A stretch of DNA of 20,595 nt from the IMG/VR virus record IMGVR_UViG_3300027971_000267, positions 1 to 20,595 of that record. One strand, given 5' to 3'. Below the pieces are notes generated by a model, which saw only the letters and a program-made list of their open reading frames with translations, did no database searches and was not told the origin of the DNA. This DNA comes from a virus. Shown one piece after another: positions 13,672 to 20,013 of the stretch. The translations under genes and the position numbers were made by a program. How positions within the stretch are numbered: the first letter of the stretch is position 1; each line of letters begins with the position of its first letter.

Positions 13672-14256
13672 TCAGACTGCAGCTAGTTGCACCTTAGCGC
13701 CTTGCTGTTGATAGTTGCCTTCATAAGCTTGCCCAACTTCTTCAATGCTAAAAAGAATAAGCTGAGCGATGCCTTCATTGGCATAGAGCTTAATTGGAAA
13801 TGGCGTTGGATTGATAAGGCACATGGTCAAGTAGCCAGACCAGCCAGGTTCAATGGGAAGAATGTTGGCAATCAAGCCACAACGACCATACGTAGACTTG
13901 CCTTCGCATAAGGCAAATACATTAGTTGGCATGGAAATCAGCTCAAGACTAGTACCAAGGCCATGGCTATAAGGAGGCAAGAGAAAAGCACAAGAGCCAT
14001 CGTTGTACTCAATAAGTTCAGCAGATTTCGGCTGCGCTTGGAAGTCTTTTGCATCAAGAGCGCAAGGCGATGAATCCTCATTGCTTTCAAAAATCAAAAA
14101 TTCAATGGAGGAAAGACGAATGTCGTAGCCTGCCTGTGAAAGACCAAATGAAATGGCCTTGGTGCCATTGTCAAGCGTACGTTGCTTTGAACCAACGTAA
14201 GGAAGAAACAGGTCGTTTTCAGCCAACTTGCTGATTTGCTTGTCGTTGAGCAACAT
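13672..14256 (-). CDS. dCTP deaminase / dUTPase family protein
   Basis: A 194-residue protein with the Dcd layout: GLSQAGYDIRL (about residues 38-48), LCEGKSTYGRCGLIANI with Ser121 and Arg125, IEPGWSGYLTMCLIN (135-149), and ANEGIAQLILF (159-169). It finishes in YQQQGAKVQLA. The family converts dCTP to dUTP or hydrolyses dUTP, feeding dTMP synthesis with ThyX. Aligned by eye to the E. coli enzyme, where the segment reads GWxGxIVLEF, the catalytic Glu138 position is Cys146 here. Arg110 is replaced by Lys120. It may therefore be a non-deaminating dUTPase, a regulator, or an inactive binder. The start lies just behind a terminator and has no Shine-Dalgarno sequence. Confidence 0.8.
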   Translation of the reverse strand: MLLNDKQISKLAENDLFLPYVGSKQRTLDNGTKAISFGLSQAGYDIRLSSIEFLIFESNEDSSPCALDAKDFQAQPKSAELIEYNDGSCAFLLPPYSHGLGTSLELISMPTNVFALCEGKSTYGRCGLIANILPIEPGWSGYLTMCLINPTPFPIKLYANEGIAQLILFSIEEVGQAYEGNYQQQGAKVQLAAV

Positions 14257-14260
14257 GGTT

Positions 14261-14291
14261 AAAAAAGGAAAAAAGGGGCGGTTAGCGCCCC
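14261..14291 (-). terminator. Rho-independent terminator between the small OB-like gene and the Dcd-like gene
   Basis: On the minus strand a 6-bp stem (GGGGCG / CGCCCC) with a 5-base loop is followed by TTTTTT, CC and TTTTTT. It lies 17 bases after the stop of the upstream gene. The Dcd-like ATG at 14256 begins four bases beyond the second T tract. Confidence 0.85.
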
Positions 14292-14307
14292 AAGAAGCTT
14301 TTGCTAA

Positions 14308-14571
14308 TCAGAAGAAATCGTTGGCGCCGCTTTCGCCGCCAATGGCTTCTTTCACCCAGACGCTGGCAAAGCCTTTAGCGCCATCTTTCTGGCCCTTGAT
14401 CTCGACGCTTCCTGTATAGCCAGGAGCGCGATCAGAGCTTTTCTTGGTGTTCTCCCAGACGGCCATGCCGAGGCTGTAGTTGCCACGGTCGTTGGGGCCT
14501 GCTGCCTTGAGGGCGTTCAAAACTTCAGGGGTGAGGTCAATAACAGCAGTGATAGGGGGCCTGTTGGCCAT
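14308..14571 (-). CDS. Small conserved protein, possible ssDNA-binding protein
   Basis: 87 residues from ATG 14571, chosen because GGAG lies seven bases upstream. An in-frame ATG at 14619, one base after the previous stop and behind a G-rich stretch, would add 16 Pro/Arg-rich residues and cannot be excluded. The sequence has a helical start (LTPEVLNALKAAG), then strands NYSLGMAVWEN, APGYTGSVEIKGQ and GFASVWVKEA, and a GANDFF tail. The strand pattern with a 'PxYxGxVEI' element recalls small OB-like phage proteins, and an acidic-aromatic C-terminal tip is a hallmark of ssDNA-binding proteins. It sits beside an exonuclease and an annealing protein, which supports that idea, though it is unproven. 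Confidence 0.7.
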   Translation of the reverse strand: MANRPPITAVIDLTPEVLNALKAAGPNDRGNYSLGMAVWENTKKSSDRAPGYTGSVEIKGQKDGAKGFASVWVKEAIGGESGANDFF

Positions 14572-14578
14572 GGCGTTT

Positions 14579-14582
14579 CTCC
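14579..14582 (-). promoter_or_regulatory. Shine-Dalgarno site supporting ATG 14571
   Basis: On the minus strand GGAG stands seven bases before the ATG at 14571. It supports the 87-residue form of the possible ssDNA-binding protein over the 103-residue form. Confidence 0.5.
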
Positions 14583-14620
14583 AGGGAAGTGATGGTGGTG
14601 CCCTGTTGGGCTCGCTCATC

Positions 14621-15388
14621 TTACCCCCTATCCATCGTCAATGCAAACGCCTTACCACCTGGGTAGTGCTCCTTGAAATATCTCTTGATAGTGTCCTTCA
14701 TGATCATCTGCTGTTGCACCAGCTCAAAGCCATCCATTTGCAGAATTTGCAGTTCAGCATTGCGCTCTGGCTCCTCTGGATCATAAACACTAATCACACA
14801 ATATGCTTCGCTAATGTCAATTCCATATTGCTGCTCTGCCGCCATTGAATATGCTCCAAGTTGCTTTTTGTAGTCCGCTAATTGATAATCAGGCTTGACT
14901 TTGTAAGAAGTTTTCCAATCCATCAGGGCAACGGCGCCGTCAGTCATTAGCGCAAGTTGATCAAGCGTCCCTGAGTACCCTATGCCATCGTCTCCTCCCC
15001 ACCATGCAACAGCACTTTCGGCAAGTATGGGCTTTTCAATAAGTTCAAGGAAAGGATCAATGGCGTCAAAATATGGCTTCCATTCTTGTTTGCGAGCAAG
15101 ATGGTTCTCAATGTCTTCCCCATTGAATAAATCTTCAATCACACCGTGCATCCAAGTGCCACGATCAGCAGCAAGGCGAGTGCGACGATTTGCTTCGTCA
15201 TTACCCACTCGTTTACGCCAATTGATCAGTGCCATGATTTTGGACACTGGTGCCATAGAAGACAGCACAGTGGTCACAGATGGCAACAACATGCCTTCTG
15301 GAACGTTTGGGAACTGGCTGCATGTGTAATGGCGCTTGCCATTTAAGGAGATCCGGCTCGGTTCGTAACGGGGGAGAACAATGCTCAC
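14621..15388 (-). CDS. PD-(D/E)XK exonuclease, RecB/Cas4-like
   Basis: A 255-residue protein from GTG 15388, which overlaps the upstream stop (GTGA). Motifs in order are LPSVTTVLS (about 35-43), RGTWMHGVIEDL with His81, GYSGTLDQL with Asp143, LMDWKTS with Asp157 and Lys159, and QLGAYSMA with Gln176 and Tyr180. This set is the RecB-family nuclease core plus the QxxxY motif. It is probably a processive or 5'-3' exonuclease that resects dsDNA ends for the annealing protein encoded upstream in the same operon, analogous to lambda Exo with Beta. A cysteine cluster for an iron-sulfur centre, as in Cas4, is not seen. Confidence 0.85.
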   Translation of the reverse strand: MSIVLPRYEPSRISLNGKRHYTCSQFPNVPEGMLLPSVTTVLSSMAPVSKIMALINWRKRVGNDEANRRTRLAADRGTWMHGVIEDLFNGEDIENHLARKQEWKPYFDAIDPFLELIEKPILAESAVAWWGGDDGIGYSGTLDQLALMTDGAVALMDWKTSYKVKPDYQLADYKKQLGAYSMAAEQQYGIDISEAYCVISVYDPEEPERNAELQILQMDGFELVQQQMIMKDTIKRYFKEHYPGGKAFALTMDRG

Positions 15389-15612
15389 GACAGTTTTTTG
15401 AGCTGCAATTTAAGACGGCGAATGCCAGTGAAGAAATAAGCATAGTCTCTGGTCTCAGTGACAGGCTTTTCTTGGTTGCAAACACGACAAGTGCCCATCC
15501 AAGTGGATGAGCACCCAACGTTATAGACGCCCCATTCATCGCCACATTCATGGCAACAAACAGCAGCATTTTCAAGCTTTTTAATTAGCTTTTTGATTTC
15601 AGAGGGAGTCAT
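15385..15612 (-). CDS. Small zinc-ribbon protein
   Basis: 75 residues from the ATG at 15612. The frame extends to an ATG pair at 15672, but that would overlap the upstream gene by 74 bases. Helix MTPSEIKKLIKKLENA is followed by Cys20-x2-Cys23 (CHECG), a TW...GTC stretch, and Cys42-x2-Cys45 (CRVCNQEK). A KPVTETRDYAYF segment and a basic helical tail (RRLKLQLKKL) complete it. Two CxxC pairs indicate a structural zinc site. The CxVCxxEKxVTExRD pattern recurs in small phage proteins of unknown role. Its place in the recombination operon, overlapping the exonuclease start by four bases, suggests an accessory to DNA processing. Confidence 0.65.
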   Translation of the reverse strand: MTPSEIKKLIKKLENAAVCCHECGDEWGVYNVGCSSTWMGTCRVCNQEKPVTETRDYAYFFTGIRRLKLQLKKLS

Positions 15613-15760
15613 TTGGCTTCGTGCAAGTTGCTCTTGCTTGCCATAGCAATGCCTGGCAAAGTATTTCATCACTTGGATCTACTTCTTCTGCATAAACAGA
15701 ATGAGCGGCCTCCCATGCGAGTAGCCAGTCTTGTTTTGTTGGGAATTTCCAGGAATTCAT
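15599..15760 (-). CDS. 53-residue hypothetical protein
   Basis: Starts at ATG 15760, which overlaps the stop of the 31-codon mini gene by four bases (ATGA). The longer reading from TTG 15784 is less likely for that reason. The peptide begins MNSWKFPTKQDWLLAWEAAH and continues with YAEEVDPSDEILCQALLWQA, so it is mostly helical and Trp-rich with a polar tail. No motif is recognised. The end overlaps the zinc-ribbon gene start by 14 bases. It belongs to the recombination operon by position. Confidence 0.55.
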   Translation of the reverse strand: MNSWKFPTKQDWLLAWEAAHSVYAEEVDPSDEILCQALLWQARATCTKPNDSL

Positions 15761-15852
15761 TCGGGAAGAAAAGTAATTGGACAATTGTCAGAATCAACGA
15801 TTAAGATGCCAGCAAAGGCCCGCACAAGGCGAGCCGATGCCAGATCAATCAC
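15757..15852 (-). CDS. 31-residue mini gene coupled at both ends
   Basis: The reading frame begins with GTG at 15852-15850, overlapping the TGA of the annealing-protein gene (GTGA). It ends in TGA at 15759-15757, overlapping the ATG of the 53-residue gene (ATGA). Residues 1-19 (MIDLASARLVRAFAGILIV) form a hydrophobic/amphipathic helix, followed by DSDNCPITFLPE. The exact 4-base overlaps on both sides match the spacing style of this operon and are the main reason to call it. Function unknown; it could be a short membrane-associated peptide or serve mainly to couple translation. Confidence 0.5.
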   Translation of the reverse strand: MIDLASARLVRAFAGILIVDSDNCPITFLPE

Positions 15853-16793
15853 TTTCCCTTAAGGAAAGCCTCCACCCCTTTCACTGACTGCTCAAGGGTT
15901 CCTTCAATGCAAATGGCACGAAGGGTGTCAAGGTCTTGAGTCATTGTCTCCTTGGAAACCTTAAGTCCTTGCTCCTTACACCATGAAGTGACCATGGTGG
16001 TAACGACATTGGCAAACATTTCTTTGTCCTTGATGTCGTCGCCTTTTGCCAGCCCAAGATTTTCCAAGGCTGCCTTTCCGGCCATCATGCTGGTGCGTTC
16101 GTCTGCATAGCTAAAGGCATTTGCCTTGCAGAATCCGAGAAGAGCTGCTTTGCCATCAAAAGTGCCAGTAGTCTCCGCCTTGCTGGCCGCAGGGGCAGGC
16201 TTTGGGACATCACTGGCTGGCGCTGCTTTGCTCTTCGCTGGGGGCTTTGTTGCTTCCTGCTGGAGCGGAAGCTTAGGCACTTCCTTTTCATCGCTCTTGG
16301 GGATATCCTCGCCAGAGTAAAGCTTGAGGCCAAGGCCAGTGAAAGTAGCAATACACTTTACGCTGGCACGTTGGATGTTATCGCTCACTGCACGAGCATT
16401 GAGTTCAACTAGCGCATTGTGCTTGTTGTCCATTAGCGGGAAAACAAGGGCAGGAGTGCGCTTGATGCCATCAGTGAGATAGGGGCGCAAAAGCCAGCAA
16501 CTATTCTGACCAAACACGGGCCAGCCCAGTGTGCTCTCTTCAAACGCCACATAAAGCGTAGGAAACTGTTCCTTGAGGTAGCGGAAAGCAAAAGGCCAGG
16601 ACAAATAGGAGAGCCCTTTGTAGTTCTTTTCTACATGCTCACCGATGGCAAGATCATAGGCAGCAGTAAATGCCTCTGCAGAAATTTCGAGAGGAGAAAA
16701 AAGTCCGTTCATACGGTCGGCCATTGCTAGAGAAGAAGGAGAATCCATGAAAAAGTCAGAAGGTTTATAAAGAAAAAGATTATGGTCGATCAT
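15849..16793 (-). CDS. DUF1071-type single-strand annealing protein (Sak3-like)
   Basis: A 314-residue protein whose ATG overlaps the upstream stop by four bases (ATGA). Residues about 59-160 contain the DUF1071 pattern: YKGLSYLSWPFAFRYLK, a WPVFGQNSCWLL stretch, LNARAVSDNIQRASVKCIA and TGLGLKLYSGEDIP. DUF1071/Sak3 proteins belong to the phage single-strand annealing recombinases. Residues about 165-210 are a disordered Lys/Pro/Ala linker, and residues 212-314 form a helical C-terminal domain with KAALLGFCKANAF and a closing LEQSVKGVEAFLKGK. With the nuclease at 14621 it likely forms an exonuclease-annealase pair for recombination-dependent replication or repair. Assignment by pattern, not by search. 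Confidence 0.75.
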   Translation of the reverse strand: MIDHNLFLYKPSDFFMDSPSSLAMADRMNGLFSPLEISAEAFTAAYDLAIGEHVEKNYKGLSYLSWPFAFRYLKEQFPTLYVAFEESTLGWPVFGQNSCWLLRPYLTDGIKRTPALVFPLMDNKHNALVELNARAVSDNIQRASVKCIATFTGLGLKLYSGEDIPKSDEKEVPKLPLQQEATKPPAKSKAAPASDVPKPAPAASKAETTGTFDGKAALLGFCKANAFSYADERTSMMAGKAALENLGLAKGDDIKDKEMFANVVTTMVTSWCKEQGLKVSKETMTQDLDTLRAICIEGTLEQSVKGVEAFLKGK

Positions 16794-17035
16794 TCTTCAC
16801 GATTGCGATAGAAAATAACCACTCTGGTTGGTTTTTCATTTTCTTGCACAATGACACTCCGACCAGGGAGTGGCCAGTCTTCAACAACTCTTACGTCAGC
16901 GACTTCTTCTGTGTGACAGAAGCTAAAGCCTTCGTGAAGAGGGCTTAAATCTTCATAGCAAAGCAATACTTCTGGGTTCTCGGAAGCTGCCTCGTCGCAC
17001 TTAACCAGTGCATCAATTAGTTCAGAAAGTTTCAT
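16790..17035 (-). CDS. 81-residue hypothetical protein
   Basis: Begins with ATG 17035, overlapping the stop of the regulator-like gene by four bases, and ends overlapping the annealing-protein start by four bases. MKLSELIDALVKCDEAASENPEVLLCYEDLSPL is a helix followed by an acidic segment; then come beta-prone runs VADVRVVEDWPLPG, SVIVQENEKP and TRVVIFYRNREE. The 'MKLSELIxxL...xNPEV' start is common in small phage proteins of unknown function. It is negatively charged overall. Confidence 0.6.
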   Translation of the reverse strand: MKLSELIDALVKCDEAASENPEVLLCYEDLSPLHEGFSFCHTEEVADVRVVEDWPLPGRSVIVQENEKPTRVVIFYRNREE

Positions 17036-17271
17036 GATTCAGAAGAGGATTCAGAGGAGGATTCAGAAGAGTAGTCCCAAGCAAAAGGCCAAGTGTGATC
17101 AGCAATTAAACTGCCGCCTTCAGTAATTGGAGTGCAGCGAATGAGGCGCTCTAGTGTTTCAGAGCGCGAAAGTTCAGCGTCTTTTGCTATTGAAGAAAGA
17201 TGATTGAAAGCGGAGGTTGTCAAAGTGAAATGACGACGTTGCTTTCCGCCTTCGTAAAGGCTTTTGGGCAT
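17032..17271 (-). CDS. Ribbon-helix-helix-like DNA-binding protein with SSES repeat tail
   Basis: 79 residues from ATG 17271; ATG 17307 upstream is in frame but would run toward the divergent primase region. Residues 11-45 (RRHFTLTTSAFNHLSSIAKDAELSRSETLERLI, in outline: a basic strand, a helix, a turn with SRSE, a second helix) fit the ribbon-helix-helix pattern of small phage repressors. The C-terminus is SSESSSESSSES, encoded by three 12-base repeats. As first gene of the minus-strand replication/recombination operon and divergent from the primase, it may control both. No target site can be assigned from the sequence. Confidence 0.6.
   Translation of the reverse strand: MPKSLYEGGKQRRHFTLTTSAFNHLSSIAKDAELSRSETLERLIRCTPITEGGSLIADHTWPFAWDYSSESSSESSSES
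17036..17071. repeat. Three tandem 12-base repeats
   Basis: Unit GATTCAGAAGAG on the plus strand occurs three times (17036, 17048, 17060), the middle copy with one change. On the minus strand it encodes the Ser-Ser-Glu-Ser tail of the regulator-like protein. The unit length is a multiple of three, so copy number could vary without a frameshift. Confidence 0.85.
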
Positions 17272-17414
17272 GGTGAGCTGCAAGGTTCGTGGCCACAATA
17301 GCTCCATTCAGGCCTTCGGCAAGACCTCTTTCCATAAGCGTTCCTAATGGAGCTGAGCCGATGCGGGCATTGCTTGGAGCTGCCATGATGGGTAGTGCTG
17401 TTCTCCTCCTTTCA
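17272..17414. other. Divergent intergenic region between regulator and primase
   Basis: 143 bases separate ATG 17271 (minus) and ATG 17415 (plus). Open frames cross it on both strands, including a plus-strand extension of the primase to GTG 17289 and a minus-strand frame from ATG 17386. No clear -35/-10 pair or large palindrome was found by eye. An AGGAGG-like run on the minus strand near 17402-17412 has no start codon at useful distance. By position it should hold the promoters of both operons. Confidence 0.4.
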
Positions 17415-19391
17415 ATGACCTTCTCGATTTTGGACTTCCTCGACCAGTTGGAGCCCAGCAAAGAAAAAGGCAAGTTCATTTGCCCAGCATGTGGAGGCAA
17501 TGATTTCACTGTCAATAAAAACACTGGAGGCTACAACTGCTGGCACGATCCTAGTCCTGCTCATAGAGCGGAAGTGAGGGATGCCCTGGCTCCAATGGTT
17601 CGATGGGAGAAGCCGCCTCGTAGCGCCGGGTCTTACGAATTTCCTTATAGAAACAAGCAAGGACAAGACTTAGTGGTGGTGCATCGTGATGATACCAGCG
17701 GAAGTAAGCGCATCTGGCAAAACTTTCCCACCATTGACCACTCCGCTCCAAGCCATAAAGCACAACTTCAAGAGATCAAGGCGCATGTTCTGCCTTTCAT
17801 GTATCAGGAGGCAATCGAAGAAAGCGAGCGTAGTGGCTTGCCAATTGTCATTGTCGAAGGGGAACTCACTTGTCAAGCAGTGTGGAGCATTGGTCTTCCT
17901 GCTGTTACTTTTCTAGGAGGCAGTAAGCAGTATCGCACTAATGGCGATTACTCACACTTGTTCAAAAAGCACAAAATTGTCCTTGCTCCTGATAGAGATG
18001 AGCAAGGTGTTGCTTTCATGCGTGAGATCGAAACTGATAACCCTGGCGCTCAATGGCTTTATGCAGACCCCAGATCTTGGGAATGGCAGAATCTTCCTAG
18101 CGGCAATGGCTTGGACCTTGCTGATTACATTGAAGAAGGCGCTACCAAGGAAGACCTTCTTGCTTCTATTGTCTCCAAGAGCAAGCATGCTGGACAAGAT
18201 GGAAAGCCTTCGTACGAAGAAATCATTTCCACCATTGAAAATTTTGTTGGCCTTTATGCCAATGATGCTCGCATTGTCTACGAAGCTGGCAACTGGTTAG
18301 AGCAACGCAATGTGAAGATGAGCCAGCAGAACATTGACAAGATTATTGAGGAAGCCAAGAGTCGCATCTATGGCAAGGAAGAGATAGAAACCATTGATGC
18401 CCTTACCATTGCCAATTCTGAGCAATGTAGGGAATGGCTAGTTGCAGGCATTATTCCCTTGGGAAGCGTGATGCTTCTTGCTGCTTCAGGAGGCACGGGC
18501 AAAAGCACTTTGATTTACAACTGGGCGTTGAACGTAGCTCTTGGACAATCATGGAGCGGAAGGCGTTGCATGAAAGGAAAAAGCCTCATCATTCAAAGTG
18601 ACGAACCCCTTGTTGATACCAGCGAGAAACTGGGAGTGATCGGCTTTCAAGATGCTGGCCTGGAGCCTGGCACCATTGCTTTTTGGGAAAACTGGCGCTT
18701 TGGCCACATGAAGCAGCTAGAAGACTATGTGAGGAAGCATCGTCCTTTGCTTGTCGCCATTGATTCTCTCACTGCATGTCTTGCAGGCATGGACGTAGAT
18801 TTGATCAAGAGCAATGCTGGTGATGTAATCTATGGACTGCGAGATATTGCCAATCAATACAAAACAAGCATTGTCATTCTTCACCACTTAAATAAGAGTG
18901 GAGGACTGCGAGACTCCACTAGCTTTGTGGACAATGTGAGTGAAGTGGTGAAGCTCACTCGTCCAGAAGGCAACTTTGACCCCAATCAGTTCCATCTTGA
19001 ATGGCTGAAGAGCAGGAGTGGCCTCACTGGCAAGCATGTGCTACAGCGTGATACTTTGAACTATGGATGGAACTATGCTGGCCCACTTGGCGGCTCTTTA
19101 GAAGAGCTTGATCAATGCGTGAATACAGTGAACATGCGAAAGAACGAGCGGCTTTCTAGGCAGCAAGTGGCAGCTCTTTCTGGAAGCTGGGAGATTGCTT
19201 CTACTGGAAAGATGCTAGAAGTGGCGAGGCGTCAGGGGCTGATTACTAGCAGTTTCCAGAATGGTCCGAACAATGAAAAGATTCGACTGTACCATTCTTG
19301 GGAATATATAGCTCCCGTTTGGGAGAAGGAAGAAGGAGCTATAGCTCCTGAGACGGAAGAAAAGGAGGACAGTTATTCAGACCTTTTCTAA
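17415..19391 (+). CDS. DNA primase-helicase (Toprim plus RecA-like AAA_25 domain)
   Basis: 658 residues from ATG 17415. The start was chosen because FICPACGGND follows soon after, and the upstream frame to 17289 encodes an unlikely hydrophobic stretch. A zinc finger (Cys23-x2-Cys26, Cys42, His44) leads into a Toprim domain with VEGE (Glu148) and APDRDEQG (Asp193, Asp195). A linker to about 325 is followed by a RecA-like ATPase with Walker A GGTGKST (359-365), QSDEP (394-398), Walker B LLVAIDS (Asp450), ILHHLNKSG (488-496) and GLRDSTSFVDN. The C-terminus has a winged-helix-like segment and an acidic tail. It should prime and unwind DNA at the phage fork. The helicase part resembles the RepA/AAA_25 type rather than DnaB or T7 gp4. 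Confidence 0.85.
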   Translation: MTFSILDFLDQLEPSKEKGKFICPACGGNDFTVNKNTGGYNCWHDPSPAHRAEVRDALAPMVRWEKPPRSAGSYEFPYRNKQGQDLVVVHRDDTSGSKRIWQNFPTIDHSAPSHKAQLQEIKAHVLPFMYQEAIEESERSGLPIVIVEGELTCQAVWSIGLPAVTFLGGSKQYRTNGDYSHLFKKHKIVLAPDRDEQGVAFMREIETDNPGAQWLYADPRSWEWQNLPSGNGLDLADYIEEGATKEDLLASIVSKSKHAGQDGKPSYEEIISTIENFVGLYANDARIVYEAGNWLEQRNVKMSQQNIDKIIEEAKSRIYGKEEIETIDALTIANSEQCREWLVAGIIPLGSVMLLAASGGTGKSTLIYNWALNVALGQSWSGRRCMKGKSLIIQSDEPLVDTSEKLGVIGFQDAGLEPGTIAFWENWRFGHMKQLEDYVRKHRPLLVAIDSLTACLAGMDVDLIKSNAGDVIYGLRDIANQYKTSIVILHHLNKSGGLRDSTSFVDNVSEVVKLTRPEGNFDPNQFHLEWLKSRSGLTGKHVLQRDTLNYGWNYAGPLGGSLEELDQCVNTVNMRKNERLSRQQVAALSGSWEIASTGKMLEVARRQGLITSSFQNGPNNEKIRLYHSWEYIAPVWEKEEGAIAPETEEKEDSYSDLF

Positions 19392-19399
19392 ATACTGCG

Positions 19400-19431
19400 G
19401 GACTAGCTTATGATTAAAGCTAGTCCTTTTT
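19400..19431 (+). terminator. Rho-independent terminator after the primase-helicase gene
   Basis: A perfect 10-bp stem (GGACTAGCTT / AAGCTAGTCC) with a 7-base loop is followed by TTTTT. It begins nine bases after the primase stop. The next plus-strand ATG is at 19441, nine bases after the T tract. Confidence 0.9.
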
Positions 19432-19440
19432 CTTATCTTC

Positions 19441-19593
19441 ATGGCAATCATTTGGGACAATGGCTTTAAGGCAAAGCCAGTGATTATTTCTGCCTCCATT
19501 GAAAATCCTCCTTCTCTTCCATTGGAAGAAAAAGAGAAAATTGATGGAGCTGTAAATAAAGAAGAAAAAAGCTCTAAGGGCTTTGGTCGTTAG
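19441..19593 (+). CDS. 50-residue hypothetical protein downstream of a terminator
   Basis: An ORF from ATG 19441 to TAG 19591-19593. It starts MAIIWDNGFKAKPVIISASI, followed by a Pro segment and a Glu/Lys-rich tail ending in KSSKGFGR. It is probably disordered after residue 20. The start lies nine bases after the terminator T tract, with no Shine-Dalgarno sequence, so expression would need read-through. It converges on the minus-strand block with three bases between the stops. No family is recognised. The call rests on uninterrupted frame, tight packing and phage-like codon use. Confidence 0.5.
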   Translation: MAIIWDNGFKAKPVIISASIENPPSLPLEEKEKIDGAVNKEEKSSKGFGR

Positions 19594-19596
19594 CGT

Positions 19597-20013
19597 TTAC
19601 CGCCCCCAGCGGGCGAGGACGGTGCGAGCGATCTCTTCCACGTCTCCACTTGTGGGACCGTCGTGAAAGGAATACAGCTCTTGCCATAGCTGGTGCAGTT
19701 CGTCGGTAGTCGGCCCCACCGGCTCCGGCTCGGCCAGGCGCTCCAAAAGGTCGGCGGCGCGGGCAAGCTGCTTGAAACGCGGGGCATCAGACTCCCATAG
19801 CCGGGCAATTTCGCGCAGCCAGTAGGCCAGGAACGCCACCTCCCCATCGGCGGGGTGCTCCGGCTCGGCCAGGGCGGCGCGGGCGCGGTCCACTAAGGCA
19901 CAACGAATTGAATCAAGAATAACTGAGCAGCCTTGGTGATACATCAATGATTTTTGCGTGTTTTCAAGCTCGTGAACAAGCTCAGTGCACAGGGCGCGAT
20001 AGTCAGTGATCAT
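19597..20013 (-). CDS. Hypothetical phage protein with a sharp GC boundary
   Basis: 138 residues from ATG 20013, overlapping the upstream gene's stop by four bases. The start MITDYRALCTELVHELENTQ and the later LVDRARAALAEPEHP, FLAYWLREIARLWESDAPRF, ARAADLLERLAEPE and ARTVLARWGR elements are of a type I associate with cyanophage and picocyanobacterial small proteins of unknown function. It is predicted helical throughout. The DNA for the C-terminal two thirds (about 19621-19890) is very GC-rich, while the N-terminal part drops to near 40 percent G+C. That break indicates a recombined or modular gene. No catalytic motif is visible. Confidence 0.7.
   Translation of the reverse strand: MITDYRALCTELVHELENTQKSLMYHQGCSVILDSIRCALVDRARAALAEPEHPADGEVAFLAYWLREIARLWESDAPRFKQLARAADLLERLAEPEPVGPTTDELHQLWQELYSFHDGPTSGDVEEIARTVLARWGR

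Noticed and set aside
15613-15672. Upstream start for the zinc-ribbon protein
   Set aside because: It would add 20 residues and a 74-base overlap with the 53-residue gene; ATG 15612 gives a 14-base overlap.
17289-17414. Primase start at GTG 17289
   Set aside because: The extra 42 residues are a Pro/Ala/Met-rich stretch with no domain match, run across the divergent control region and separate the zinc finger from the N-terminus.
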